Part shown: positions 9,379-17,300 of the stretch, in pieces
Layout: every line of letters starts with the position of its first letter
Numbering within the stretch: position 1 is the stretch's first letter
Position numbers and translations under genes: made by a program
Notes under the pieces: model-generated
What the model was told of the DNA's origin: nothing
Databases searched by the model: none
What the model saw: the letters and a program-made list of their open reading frames with translations, nothing else
Assembly: GCA_023015825.1 (NCBI GenBank)
Contig: JALKAW010000010.1
Location: 1 to 64,000, forward strand
Source of the DNA: Flavobacteriaceae bacterium S0862
GTDB taxonomy: Bacteria > Bacteroidota > Bacteroidia > Flavobacteriales > Flavobacteriaceae
DNA: 64,000 bases
Reading direction: 5' to 3'

Positions 9379-9996
9379 ATGAAAAATCTACTTACACTTA
9401 TTAGTTTTGCTTGTTTTGTTGTTTTTGGTTTTGCTCAAAATACTGAGGCAGCCTTAGATAACTATGAAAAACGCAATCCAATTTATGATTATTCAGAAAA
9501 CCAATTAAACAATAAGGATACAATTCCAGGTTTTGAAGCTAAGGCTAATAAATTAAAGATTACAGGAACTATTTATGAAAGTGACGGTGTAACACCTGCA
9601 AAAGATGTAATTCTTTTTATAGAACAAGCCGATGATAATGGTGATTACCAAATAAAGGAAAAAAACAATAAGCGTTATATGCATCATAGAGGTTGGGTGA
9701 AAACAAATGCTGATGGGCAATATACCTTTTATACTTTCGTACCTGGATCAGCTATAGCTCCTCTAACATATCCTCGTAGAAAAGGGCTTAAAAAAATATT
9801 TCCTACCATAAAAGAAGATGGTAAACAAGAATACTATTTAGATGCCTTGCTTTTTGATAACGATCCCTTATTAACTAAAGCATGTCGTAAGCGTTTAAAA
9901 AGAAAGGGTATTGATAATATTTTAAAACCCGAAAAACAAGGAGATATGCTTATAGTAACAAAAGATATTGTACTTGAAAAAAACTCTACCTTGTAA
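9379..9996 (+). CDS. Exported intradiol-dioxygenase-fold protein lacking the iron ligands
   Basis: The 205-residue protein has a signal peptide (ending VFGFAQ). Residues ~55-170 follow the intradiol ring-cleavage dioxygenase pattern: LKITGTIYESDGVTPAKDV, then HHRGWVKTNADGQYTFYTFV, PGSA and YYLDALLFDNDP. True enzymes have a Tyr pair and an Arg-x-His-x-His segment (RPAHIHF) as iron ligands. Here that place reads YPRRKGLKKIFPTI, with no histidine. It is therefore probably a non-catalytic binding or structural relative. It is flanked on both sides by genes for unknown exported proteins. The family call is moderately sure; the loss of catalysis is inferred. Confidence 0.6.
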   Translation: MKNLLTLISFACFVVFGFAQNTEAALDNYEKRNPIYDYSENQLNNKDTIPGFEAKANKLKITGTIYESDGVTPAKDVILFIEQADDNGDYQIKEKNNKRYMHHRGWVKTNADGQYTFYTFVPGSAIAPLTYPRRKGLKKIFPTIKEDGKQEYYLDALLFDNDPLLTKACRKRLKRKGIDNILKPEKQGDMLIVTKDIVLEKNSTL

Positions 9997-10046
9997 ATAT
10001 AGAATTGCGGTTATTTGAAAAATAGAAGATAAAATCGTTAATACTT

Positions 10047-10700
10047 TTAATCCTTTATTATAACCAAAGTAGCTTTATAGCCAGTTCTAATTAGCCATCT
10101 GTTTGAAGCCAAAGTATTTCCATCTGGGTCTAACACCATAAGCTGTGCTGTGTTTGGAGAAGACTCACCTTCGTTTAATGCAATAAAATTAATAGTATTA
10201 TAGCCTTCCTTTAAATCTACATCTATTGTGTAAAAATCTCCATATAACCTTATGTTTGGATGAATAACGACATCATTTACGGTAAGTTTTATTCTGTCAC
10301 CATCAACATATTCATGATCTCGACACTTTATAACAATTGTTTTTGAAGTTGTTCTTAAATCACCTAAATAGTAATCTTTCTCGAATTCACTTAAATCTTG
10401 TCTGTCTTCACTAAAGCGTTGTTTAATTGTCCATTCTTTATCGACCAAAGAACTTTTCTTGGTCATATCTACAGTGTATTTCTTTTTATTAGATTCTGGT
10501 AATGATTTATAGCTGAGCGTATATCTTATATTTTTATTTGTTAGCCCTTTAACTGGAGAGAGTTTAAACGACAATTTTAATTCAACTTGCATAGTGCTAT
10601 CTACAGGGTCTATTTTAATCCCTTTTTGAGAATCGTTTACTTGAGCCATTGCAGCATATACAAAGCACAAAAAGAATATTGAAGTTGTAAAAAATTTCAT
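10047..10700 (-). CDS. Exported protein of unknown function
   Basis: This 217-residue protein has a signal peptide (MKFFTTSIFFLCFVYAAMAQ). The mature part looks beta-rich: VELKLSFKLSPVKGLT, DGDRIKLTVNDVVIH, IDVDLKEGYNTINFIALNEG and TAQLMVLDPDGNTL. This resembles a carbohydrate-binding or Ig-like sandwich, but I recognise no family. It is convergent with the 9379 gene (50 bp apart) and divergent from the Crp/Fnr regulator. Confidence 0.6.
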   Translation of the reverse strand: MKFFTTSIFFLCFVYAAMAQVNDSQKGIKIDPVDSTMQVELKLSFKLSPVKGLTNKNIRYTLSYKSLPESNKKKYTVDMTKKSSLVDKEWTIKQRFSEDRQDLSEFEKDYYLGDLRTTSKTIVIKCRDHEYVDGDRIKLTVNDVVIHPNIRLYGDFYTIDVDLKEGYNTINFIALNEGESSPNTAQLMVLDPDGNTLASNRWLIRTGYKATLVIIKD

Positions 10701-10889
10701 AGCTTACTCAGCATTAATAATGCTTGGGGTTAAAGATATATATTTGATTTTTAATTTTTTTAATCCATATAGAGATTAACGATACTTTATAACAATTTAT
10801 AGTAATCTTAACAAAAAGTATTCCATAGCCATAATTTCATAACTGTTTCTTATTTTTACAACTGGAATATAAAGGTTAAAACTAAACTT

Positions 10890-11522
10890 ATGATAGAAGG
10901 ATTGCAGAGAAATTACGCCTATTTGTTTGAAGATGAGCTCTTAAAAGAAATAAGTGAGATAGGTACTTATAAAGAAGTTCCTGAAGGATTCATTCTAATG
11001 GATATTGGAGATTATATAAAGAGTATGCCATTAATTTTAAGCGGTGCAATAAAGGTGATGAGAGAAGATGAAAAAGGAGATGATCTAATACTCTATTTTG
11101 TTGAACAAGGTGATACTTGTGCTATGACAATAACGTGTTGTATGGGTGAAACCAAGAGTGAGATTAGAGCTGTAGCTGAAACAAACACTAGAATTATAAT
11201 GATTCCAATCCAAAAAATGCAGGAATGGATGCATAAATACAAAAGCTGGCAAAGTTTTATACTTCAAAGCTATCATGAACGCATGAAGGAGCTTTTGGAA
11301 GCAGTAGATACTATAGCTTTTTTAAAAATGGATGAGCGTTTATACAAATATCTTAGGGATAAAGCTATGGTTAATAGAGATGACCTCTTAAAAACTACAC
11401 ACCAAGAAATAGCTCAAGATTTGCATACATCAAGAGTAGTGGTGTCGAGGCTGTTAAAAAAGCTTGAAACTGAAAATAAAATTAAACTACATCGAAACAG
11501 TATTAAAATAATCAATTTATAA
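10890..11522 (+). CDS. Crp/Fnr-family transcriptional regulator, probable regulator of the sulfur island
   Basis: The 210-residue protein has the cyclic-nucleotide-binding-like beta roll (about 10-130), a long dimer helix and a C-terminal winged helix-turn-helix. The recognition region is TTHQEIAQDLHTSRVVVSRL with helix VSRLLKKLE. The beta roll carries a cysteine group at 77, 83 and 84 (GDTCAMTITCCMGE), and there is no N-terminal cysteine cluster as in oxygen-sensing FNR. It sits 72 bp upstream of the first transporter, and seven palindromes of the type bound by this family lie in the island downstream. A role as activator, perhaps sensing sulfide or persulfide by its thiols, is inference. 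No copy of the palindrome is seen before its own start. Confidence 0.85.
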   Translation: MIEGLQRNYAYLFEDELLKEISEIGTYKEVPEGFILMDIGDYIKSMPLILSGAIKVMREDEKGDDLILYFVEQGDTCAMTITCCMGETKSEIRAVAETNTRIIMIPIQKMQEWMHKYKSWQSFILQSYHERMKELLEAVDTIAFLKMDERLYKYLRDKAMVNRDDLLKTTHQEIAQDLHTSRVVVSRLLKKLETENKIKLHRNSIKIINL

Positions 11523-11537
11523 CACTAATTTTTTCAA

Positions 11538-11580
11538 GTAACAAATGTTACATACTTACATATATTAATTACTTATTTTG
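11538..11580 (+). promoter_or_regulatory. Crp/Fnr-type box 1 with -7 element, before the first YeeE gene
   Basis: GTAACAAATGTTAC (11538-11551) is a perfect 5-4-5 palindrome. TTATTTTG at 11573-11580 resembles the Bacteroidetes -7 element TAnnTTTG with one mismatch. The box centre is 35.5 bp before the end of the -7 element. This places it near -41, like a class II activator site. Confidence 0.75.
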
Positions 11581-11594
11581 AAAAAAAATATAAT

Positions 11595-12152
11595 ATGGAT
11601 TTTATCTTAGAACCTTGGCCATGGTATGTTGGTGGACCACTCATAACATTAATCATGTTTTTTCTTTATTATTTCGGAAAAAAATTCGGAATTTCATCAA
11701 ACCTTGAATCTATTTGCGCCATGGGAGGTGCTGGAAAATTACACGAATTTTTTGCTTTCGATTGGAAAAAAAATAGCTGGAACTTAATGTTTATTGTAGG
11801 TACGGTTATTGGAGGCTTTATAGCTTTCAAATTCATGACACCAGACCAAGCAATTGCGCTAAACCCTCAAACTGTGAGTGACTTAGCTGACATTGGATTT
11901 CAAAATGCTGGAGCACAATATTTACCAGAAGAATTATTCGGACTTGAGGCATTACTATCCATAAAAGGTGGAGTAATATTAGTTATTGCTGGTATTTTGG
12001 TTGGATTTGGAGCCAGATACGCTGGAGGCTGTACATCAGGTCATGCCATTACAGGTTTGAGTAATTTAGAACTCCCTTCATTAATAGCTGTTATTGGTTT
12101 CTTTATAGGAGGACTTATCATGACGTGGCTTATTTTACCATTACTATTTTAA
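11595..12152 (+). CDS. YeeE/YedE-family sulfur-compound transporter, half-size protein A
   Basis: This 185-residue membrane protein has about five hydrophobic segments. It carries the family hallmark AGGCTSGHA near residue 144 (Cys146) and a further cysteine at 41 (SICAMGGAGKLHEFF). YeeE/YedE proteins (thiosulfate transporter TsuA, or PmpA/PmpB beside sulfide-oxidation genes) move reduced sulfur compounds through conserved cysteines. The protein is half the usual length and its partner follows 12 bp downstream, so the two probably form one transporter. The gene starts 15 bp after a -7 element controlled by box 1. Confidence 0.85.
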   Translation: MDFILEPWPWYVGGPLITLIMFFLYYFGKKFGISSNLESICAMGGAGKLHEFFAFDWKKNSWNLMFIVGTVIGGFIAFKFMTPDQAIALNPQTVSDLADIGFQNAGAQYLPEELFGLEALLSIKGGVILVIAGILVGFGARYAGGCTSGHAITGLSNLELPSLIAVIGFFIGGLIMTWLILPLLF

Positions 12153-12164
12153 TTTCGAAACATT

Positions 12165-12578
12165 ATGAAAAACATTAGATTTATTATTTTAGGTATTCTC
12201 TTCGGAATTATTTTAAGTAAAGCCGAAGTTATTTCGTGGTATCGCATCTACGAAATGTTTAAATTTCAATCATTCCACATGTATGGAATTATTGGTTCAG
12301 CAGTAATTTTAGGAGTTATCCTATTTTCATTCTTCAAAAAAGGAGTTATAAAAAACTATTTAGGTGAAAAAATAATTATTGAGCCTAAGAAAAAAGGATT
12401 TTATAGAGCCATAATTGGTGGCACTATTTTTGGCTTGGGTTGGGGGTTGATAGGAGCTTGCCCAGGACCAATGTTTATCCTTTTAGGGAGAGGCGTCTTA
12501 TCTATTTCAATTGTCATCTTTGGAGGGCTTTTAGGAGTTTTATTTTACCACGCTATAAAACATAAATTACCTCATTAA
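12165..12578 (+). CDS. YeeE/YedE-family sulfur-compound transporter, half-size protein B
   Basis: The 137-residue membrane protein has four hydrophobic segments and the second-half motif GLIGACPGPM (Cys99). It starts 12 bp after the A protein and is clearly cotranscribed. Split YeeE pairs like this are known as PmpA/PmpB in proteobacterial sulfide-oxidation operons. The substrate (thiosulfate, sulfide or sulfite) cannot be told from sequence. Confidence 0.85.
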   Translation: MKNIRFIILGILFGIILSKAEVISWYRIYEMFKFQSFHMYGIIGSAVILGVILFSFFKKGVIKNYLGEKIIIEPKKKGFYRAIIGGTIFGLGWGLIGACPGPMFILLGRGVLSISIVIFGGLLGVLFYHAIKHKLPH

Positions 12579-12606
12579 ATAGAATTAAAATAAATAGGGT
12601 AGTTAA

Positions 12607-12650
12607 GTAACCATTGTTACAGTTTTTTAATTAAAAGTTAATTAACTTTG
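12607..12650 (+). promoter_or_regulatory. Crp/Fnr-type box 2 with -7 element, before the sulfite dehydrogenase genes
   Basis: GTAACCATTGTTAC (12607-12620) is a perfect palindrome. TAACTTTG (12643-12650) is an exact TAnnTTTG -7 element. The centre-to-end distance is 36.5 bp. The start codon is 37 bp further on. Confidence 0.85.
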
Positions 12651-12686
12651 AGATTAGGCTAAATATTTAACTATCCAATTTTAATT

Positions 12687-14303
12687 ATGAAGTACGGCTT
12701 TATCATTGACAACCGAAAATGTATTGGCTGTCATGCCTGTACTACTGCATGTAAATCCGAGCACGACGTTGCAGTAGGAGTTAACAGAACTTATGTTAAA
12801 CAGGTTGAAAAGGGAGAATTCCCAAATACTCGTCGAATATTTTCAGTAATGCGTTGTAACCATTGTACAGATGCTCCATGTGTAGAGATTTGTCCTGTTG
12901 AAGCATTATATATTCGTGAAGATGGCATTGTAGATTTTGATAATAACAGATGTATTGGTTGTAAATCGTGTATGCAAGCATGTCCTTATGATGCATTATA
13001 TATAGATCCAGAAACACATACTGCTGCAAAATGTAACTACTGTGCTCATAGAGTTGAGGTTGGTCGCGAACCAGCTTGTGTAACTGTTTGTCCAGAACAT
13101 GCTATTATTGCTGGAGATATGCACAACCCTGATACAGAAATCTCTCAACTTTTAGCAAGACAAGCTGTAAAAGTGCGTAAACCTGAAAAAGGAACAAATC
13201 CTAATCTGTTCTATATAGATGGTGACGAATCTTCGCTAAATCCGGAAGCAACTGCTAAATCTGGTCCTGGATTATGGAATTCACAAGCACGTGGTGTTGG
13301 TCACTTTGCTAAAGCTGCCGAAAAAATGTTACATACCAATGATGATGTCGATTTATTACAAATGAGTATTGATAATGAAATGCAAGCTGCTTATCAAAGA
13401 AAAGATAGTGAAAACCCTAACTATATTGATGTGTTAAGTGGAAAAGCAAGACGTGTATATGACACACCAGACAAAGGAATTCTTTGGGGCTGGGAAGTAT
13501 CTGCTTATGTGTTTACAAAAGCCATTGCTGCAGGCGCATTCTTAATTCCATTTCTAGCAATTCTTTTAGGATATGAAATTTCTGATACTGCTAAATTGTG
13601 GTCAGCTGGAATCTCATTAGTTGGTTTAGCCTTAACTGGGCTATTCTTAGTAATGGATTTGGATAGACCAGACAGATTCCTAAATGTATTATTACGTCCA
13701 CAATGGAATTCATGGTTAGTAAAAGGCGGTTATACCATTACAATATTTGGATTATTAGTAACCCTTTGGGGAGTAAATACTTGGTTTAATTTAGGTATTC
13801 CTGAAACGCCATTATTATGGGTGACTGCAATATTTGCAGTGCTATTAGCCATCTATACAGCGTTCTTATTTGCTCAAGCAAAAGGACGTGATTTCTGGCA
13901 AAGCCCAACCTTACCTTTACATATGTTAGTTCATAGTGTTATGGCTGGAGTTGCCATTTTTGTGCTAGCTTCTTTAATTTTTGGAAATGAAGATTGGATG
14001 TCAATGTTAAAAATAACATTAATAGTTGCTCTTGCAGTAAATCTGTTCTCATTGGTAACTGAATTAACTATTACACATCCAAGTACAGCTGCACATACAG
14101 TGGTAGAAATGATTACAAAAGGAAGGTATAAAAATTTATTTTGGATTGGAGTCGTACTAATTGGAAACATTATTCCATTAGCATTGTTAGTGTTTGCACC
14201 GAGTGCAACTATGTTAATTGTTTCAGCAATTCTCGTATTGATAGGAATTTATGTAACAGAAAAAATTTGGGTTGAAGCTCCACAGCGAATTCCGTTAGCT
14301 TAA
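12687..14303 (+). CDS. Fused iron-sulfur and NrfD-type membrane subunit of a molybdopterin oxidoreductase (SoeB-SoeC-like)
   Basis: The 538-residue protein joins two subunits. Residues 1-140 carry sixteen cysteines for four 4Fe-4S clusters: C12/15/18/22, C57/60/65/69, C89/92/95/99 and C116/119/131/135. After a linker (~140-260), residues ~265-530 form a NrfD/PsrC-like membrane domain with about eight helices (WGWEVSAYVFTKAIAAG). In sulfite dehydrogenase SoeABC the FeS protein takes electrons from the Mo subunit and the membrane protein passes them to quinone. Here B and C are one chain. The catalytic gene follows after 17 bp. No signal peptide precedes the FeS part, consistent with cytoplasmic placement. 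Confidence 0.85.
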   Translation: MKYGFIIDNRKCIGCHACTTACKSEHDVAVGVNRTYVKQVEKGEFPNTRRIFSVMRCNHCTDAPCVEICPVEALYIREDGIVDFDNNRCIGCKSCMQACPYDALYIDPETHTAAKCNYCAHRVEVGREPACVTVCPEHAIIAGDMHNPDTEISQLLARQAVKVRKPEKGTNPNLFYIDGDESSLNPEATAKSGPGLWNSQARGVGHFAKAAEKMLHTNDDVDLLQMSIDNEMQAAYQRKDSENPNYIDVLSGKARRVYDTPDKGILWGWEVSAYVFTKAIAAGAFLIPFLAILLGYEISDTAKLWSAGISLVGLALTGLFLVMDLDRPDRFLNVLLRPQWNSWLVKGGYTITIFGLLVTLWGVNTWFNLGIPETPLLWVTAIFAVLLAIYTAFLFAQAKGRDFWQSPTLPLHMLVHSVMAGVAIFVLASLIFGNEDWMSMLKITLIVALAVNLFSLVTELTITHPSTAAHTVVEMITKGRYKNLFWIGVVLIGNIIPLALLVFAPSATMLIVSAILVLIGIYVTEKIWVEAPQRIPLA

Positions 14304-14320
14304 TTTAAAAGAAAAGAATC

Positions 14321-17233
14321 ATGGGATATAAAAAGCCATCATTTATAGAAAACATAGCAGAAAAACTAGGAATTATTCCAAACCTGCATAAAGAGAACTA
14401 TCAAGAGTTTCAAGATGATATGCGTCATTTTACTGATGAGGAAGTTGCTGGAATGTATGAAAATTTCCCGCCTCCTGAAAAATGGGACAATTGGGTAGAA
14501 TATGATCCTAAAGTTTGGCCTAAAAAAGATAAAAAGACCTATCAAATAGTACCAACAACCTGCTTTAATTGTGAAAGTGCTTGTGGTTTAACAGCCTTTA
14601 TTGATAAGGAAACCCAAGAGGTTAAAAAATTTGAAGGCAATCCACATCATCCAGGAAGTAGAGGAAGAAACTGTGCCAAAGGACCTGCAACAATAAATCA
14701 AATAACGGATCCGGACAGAATATTATTCCCACTTAAAAGAAAAGGTAAAAGAGGGGATGGAGAATGGGAGCGTGTTTCTTGGGATGAGGTTCTAGATACT
14801 ATTGCTGCTCGTATTAGAAAAGCAATAAAAGAAGATCGACATAACGAAATTGCCTATCACGTTGGCAGACCAGGACATGAAAAATTCATGAACTGGATAC
14901 TTCAAGGTTGGGGAATTGATGGACATAACTCACATACCAATATTTGCTCGTCAGGAGCTCGTTTTGGTTACAATTTGTGGTATGGCTACGACAGACCATC
15001 ACCAGATCACTCAAATGCAAAATTTATTTTATTAGTCTCTGCGCATTTAGAGTCTGGACATTACTTCAATCCGCATGCACAACGTATTATTGAAGGTAAA
15101 ATGAAAGGCGCAAAGTTAGCTACTATGGATCCTCGATTATCTAATACAGCGTCTATGTCAGACTATTGGTTACCATCGTATCCTGGTACTGAAGCTGCTG
15201 TGTTATTAGCTATGGCTTTAATTATTCTTGAAGAAGGTCTATATAACAGAGAGTATCTTGAAAATTGGACAAACTGGAAAGAATATTTAAAAGCAAGACA
15301 TTCAGATAAAGACGTTACTTTCGAGAATTATATAGCTGCAATGATTGATGAATATAAAGAGTTTACACCTGAATTTGCAGAAAAAGAATCAGGAGTAAAA
15401 GCTGATATGATTGTTGAGATTGCTCATAAAATTGGCGAAGCAGGAGAACGTTTCGCATCTCATAACTGGAGAGCAGCAGGTGCATCAAACCTAGGTGGTT
15501 GGTGTGTTGCCAGAGCGTTACACTTCTTAACTGTTTTAACTGGAGCAGTTGGAGCTAAAGGAGGGACTTCACCAAATTCATGGAATAAATTTAAACCAAC
15601 ACAACCAAACCCTCCAGTACCTCAAAAAAAATGGAACGAATTACATTTCCCTAAAGAATACCCTTTAGCATTTTTTGAAATGAGTCAATTGTTACCTCAT
15701 TTCTTAAAAGAAGGAAGAGGAAAAATGGATGTGTATTTCTCAAGAGTATTTAATCCTGTTTGGACGTATCCTGACGGATTTACGTGGATGGAAACACTTG
15801 CCGATGAATCTAAATTCGGAATACATGCAGCCTTAACTCCAACCTGGAATGAAACAGCATTTTATGCAGACTTTGTGTTGCCAATGGGATTAGCTTCAGA
15901 AAGACATGACTTAAACAGTTACGCCACGCATGGTGGAACTTGGGTGGCTTTTCGTCAACCAGTCTTGAGGGAAGCAGCTCGAAGAAATGGTAACCCTGTT
16001 GAATTTACATATCAAGCAAATCCTGGAGAAGTTTGGGAAGAAGATGAATTCTGGATTGAATTATCATGGCGCATAGATCCTGACGGAAGTATGGGAATTA
16101 GAAAAACATTTGAATCGCCTTATAGACCAGGAGAAAAGATTACAATTGACGAATATTACCAATATATTTTCGAACGTGTAAATGGTTTACCTGAGGCAGC
16201 AAAAACAGATGGATTTACTGGACAGTTTGCTGAATTGGAATACATGAAAAAATATGGTGCTTTTGCCATTGAAGAAGGCGAATCATACAAAGTCAATGAA
16301 AATGAGCTCTCAGAAGAACAATTAAAAGGCTCAATTGTAGACCCAGTAACTGATGTAATTACCAAAGACGGTAAGCCAATTGGAGTTATGGTTAACGGAA
16401 AAGCTTGTGTAGGTTTTCCAACACCATCACGTAAAAACGAATTCTACTCTCAAACAATGGTTGATTGGAAATGGCCAGAATACGCAACTCCAGCATATAT
16501 AAAGAGTCATATTCATAATGACGTATTAGACAAATCTAAAGGTGAATATGTTTTAGTGCCGACGTTTAGGTTACCAACCTTAATTCACACACGCTCTGGT
16601 AATGCAAAATGGTTGATAGAGATTTCTAATAGAAACCCAATTTGGATGCATCCAGACGACGCTAAAAAATGGGGATTCAAAACAGGTGATTTAGTTAAAT
16701 TGAATACTGATATTGGTTATTTTATTGACAAGGTTTGGGTAACCCAATCTATGAAACCTGGTGTTGTAGCTTGTTCACATCATATAGGTCGCTGGAGAAG
16801 ACCACAAGACAAAATTGGAAATCGTTGGGCTACTAACACTGTTAACATTGAAAATGATGGAAAAGGTGGTTGGAAAATGAATACGATTTCTGGAGTAAAA
16901 CCTTTTGAATCTCATGATAGTGATTCAAAACGTATTTTCTGGAAAGATGGAGGTGTACACCAGAATATTACTCATGCTGTGCATCCAGATCCTATTAGTG
17001 GAATGCATTGTTGGCATCAACGAGTTAGAATAGAAGTGCCTGGGAAAGATGAAAAATATGGTGACATTTATGTAGACACAAACAAGTCGCATGAAATTTA
17101 TAAAGAATGGTTAGCGATGGCACGTCCAGCTCCTGGACCAAATGGTGAAAGAAGACCACTTTGGTTTAATAGAGCCTTTACTCCAGATAAGTCTGATGGA
17201 GGATGTTATTACATACCTAAAGAAGATAAATAA
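14321..17233 (+). CDS. Molybdopterin oxidoreductase catalytic subunit, cytoplasmic sulfite dehydrogenase (SoeA-like)
   Basis: The 970-residue protein belongs to the DMSO-reductase family. Cys81, Cys84, Cys88 and Cys118 (TTCFNCESACG, then RNCAKG) bind one 4Fe-4S cluster. Cys209 in SHTNICSSGARFG is the likely molybdenum ligand. The C-terminal ~200 residues form the molydopterin-dinucleotide-binding domain (HPDDAKKWGFKTGDLVKLN). There is no twin-arginine signal, which separates it from periplasmic polysulfide and thiosulfate reductases (PsrA, PhsA) and fits SoeA. Its neighbours (FeS/NrfD fusion, SulP, persulfide dioxygenase, SQR) also favour sulfite oxidation. Oxidation of another sulfur anion is the main alternative. 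Confidence 0.8.
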   Translation: MGYKKPSFIENIAEKLGIIPNLHKENYQEFQDDMRHFTDEEVAGMYENFPPPEKWDNWVEYDPKVWPKKDKKTYQIVPTTCFNCESACGLTAFIDKETQEVKKFEGNPHHPGSRGRNCAKGPATINQITDPDRILFPLKRKGKRGDGEWERVSWDEVLDTIAARIRKAIKEDRHNEIAYHVGRPGHEKFMNWILQGWGIDGHNSHTNICSSGARFGYNLWYGYDRPSPDHSNAKFILLVSAHLESGHYFNPHAQRIIEGKMKGAKLATMDPRLSNTASMSDYWLPSYPGTEAAVLLAMALIILEEGLYNREYLENWTNWKEYLKARHSDKDVTFENYIAAMIDEYKEFTPEFAEKESGVKADMIVEIAHKIGEAGERFASHNWRAAGASNLGGWCVARALHFLTVLTGAVGAKGGTSPNSWNKFKPTQPNPPVPQKKWNELHFPKEYPLAFFEMSQLLPHFLKEGRGKMDVYFSRVFNPVWTYPDGFTWMETLADESKFGIHAALTPTWNETAFYADFVLPMGLASERHDLNSYATHGGTWVAFRQPVLREAARRNGNPVEFTYQANPGEVWEEDEFWIELSWRIDPDGSMGIRKTFESPYRPGEKITIDEYYQYIFERVNGLPEAAKTDGFTGQFAELEYMKKYGAFAIEEGESYKVNENELSEEQLKGSIVDPVTDVITKDGKPIGVMVNGKACVGFPTPSRKNEFYSQTMVDWKWPEYATPAYIKSHIHNDVLDKSKGEYVLVPTFRLPTLIHTRSGNAKWLIEISNRNPIWMHPDDAKKWGFKTGDLVKLNTDIGYFIDKVWVTQSMKPGVVACSHHIGRWRRPQDKIGNRWATNTVNIENDGKGGWKMNTISGVKPFESHDSDSKRIFWKDGGVHQNITHAVHPDPISGMHCWHQRVRIEVPGKDEKYGDIYVDTNKSHEIYKEWLAMARPAPGPNGERRPLWFNRAFTPDKSDGGCYYIPKEDK

Positions 17234-17244
17234 TTAGAATAAGT

Positions 17245-17264
17245 ATTCCCGCGAAAGCGGGAAT
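17245..17264. repeat. REP-like intergenic palindrome
   Basis: ATTCCCGCGAAAGCGGGAAT is an 8-bp inverted repeat around a GAAA loop, 11 bp after the SoeA-like gene stops. A related element occurs at 33044-33063. Such ATTCC-type hairpins are common between flavobacterial genes. It could weaken readthrough into the SulP gene or stabilise the upstream message. A TTATT sequence follows, but not a strong T run. Confidence 0.6.
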
Positions 17265-17300
17265 CTTATTATAGAGCAAAATAATTAATTAAATTAGTGC

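Noticed and set aside
10800-10889. Autoregulatory box upstream of the Crp/Fnr gene.
   Set aside because: No GTAAC-N4-GTTAC-like sequence is found at the expected distance from the -7-like TATTTTTA at 10851.
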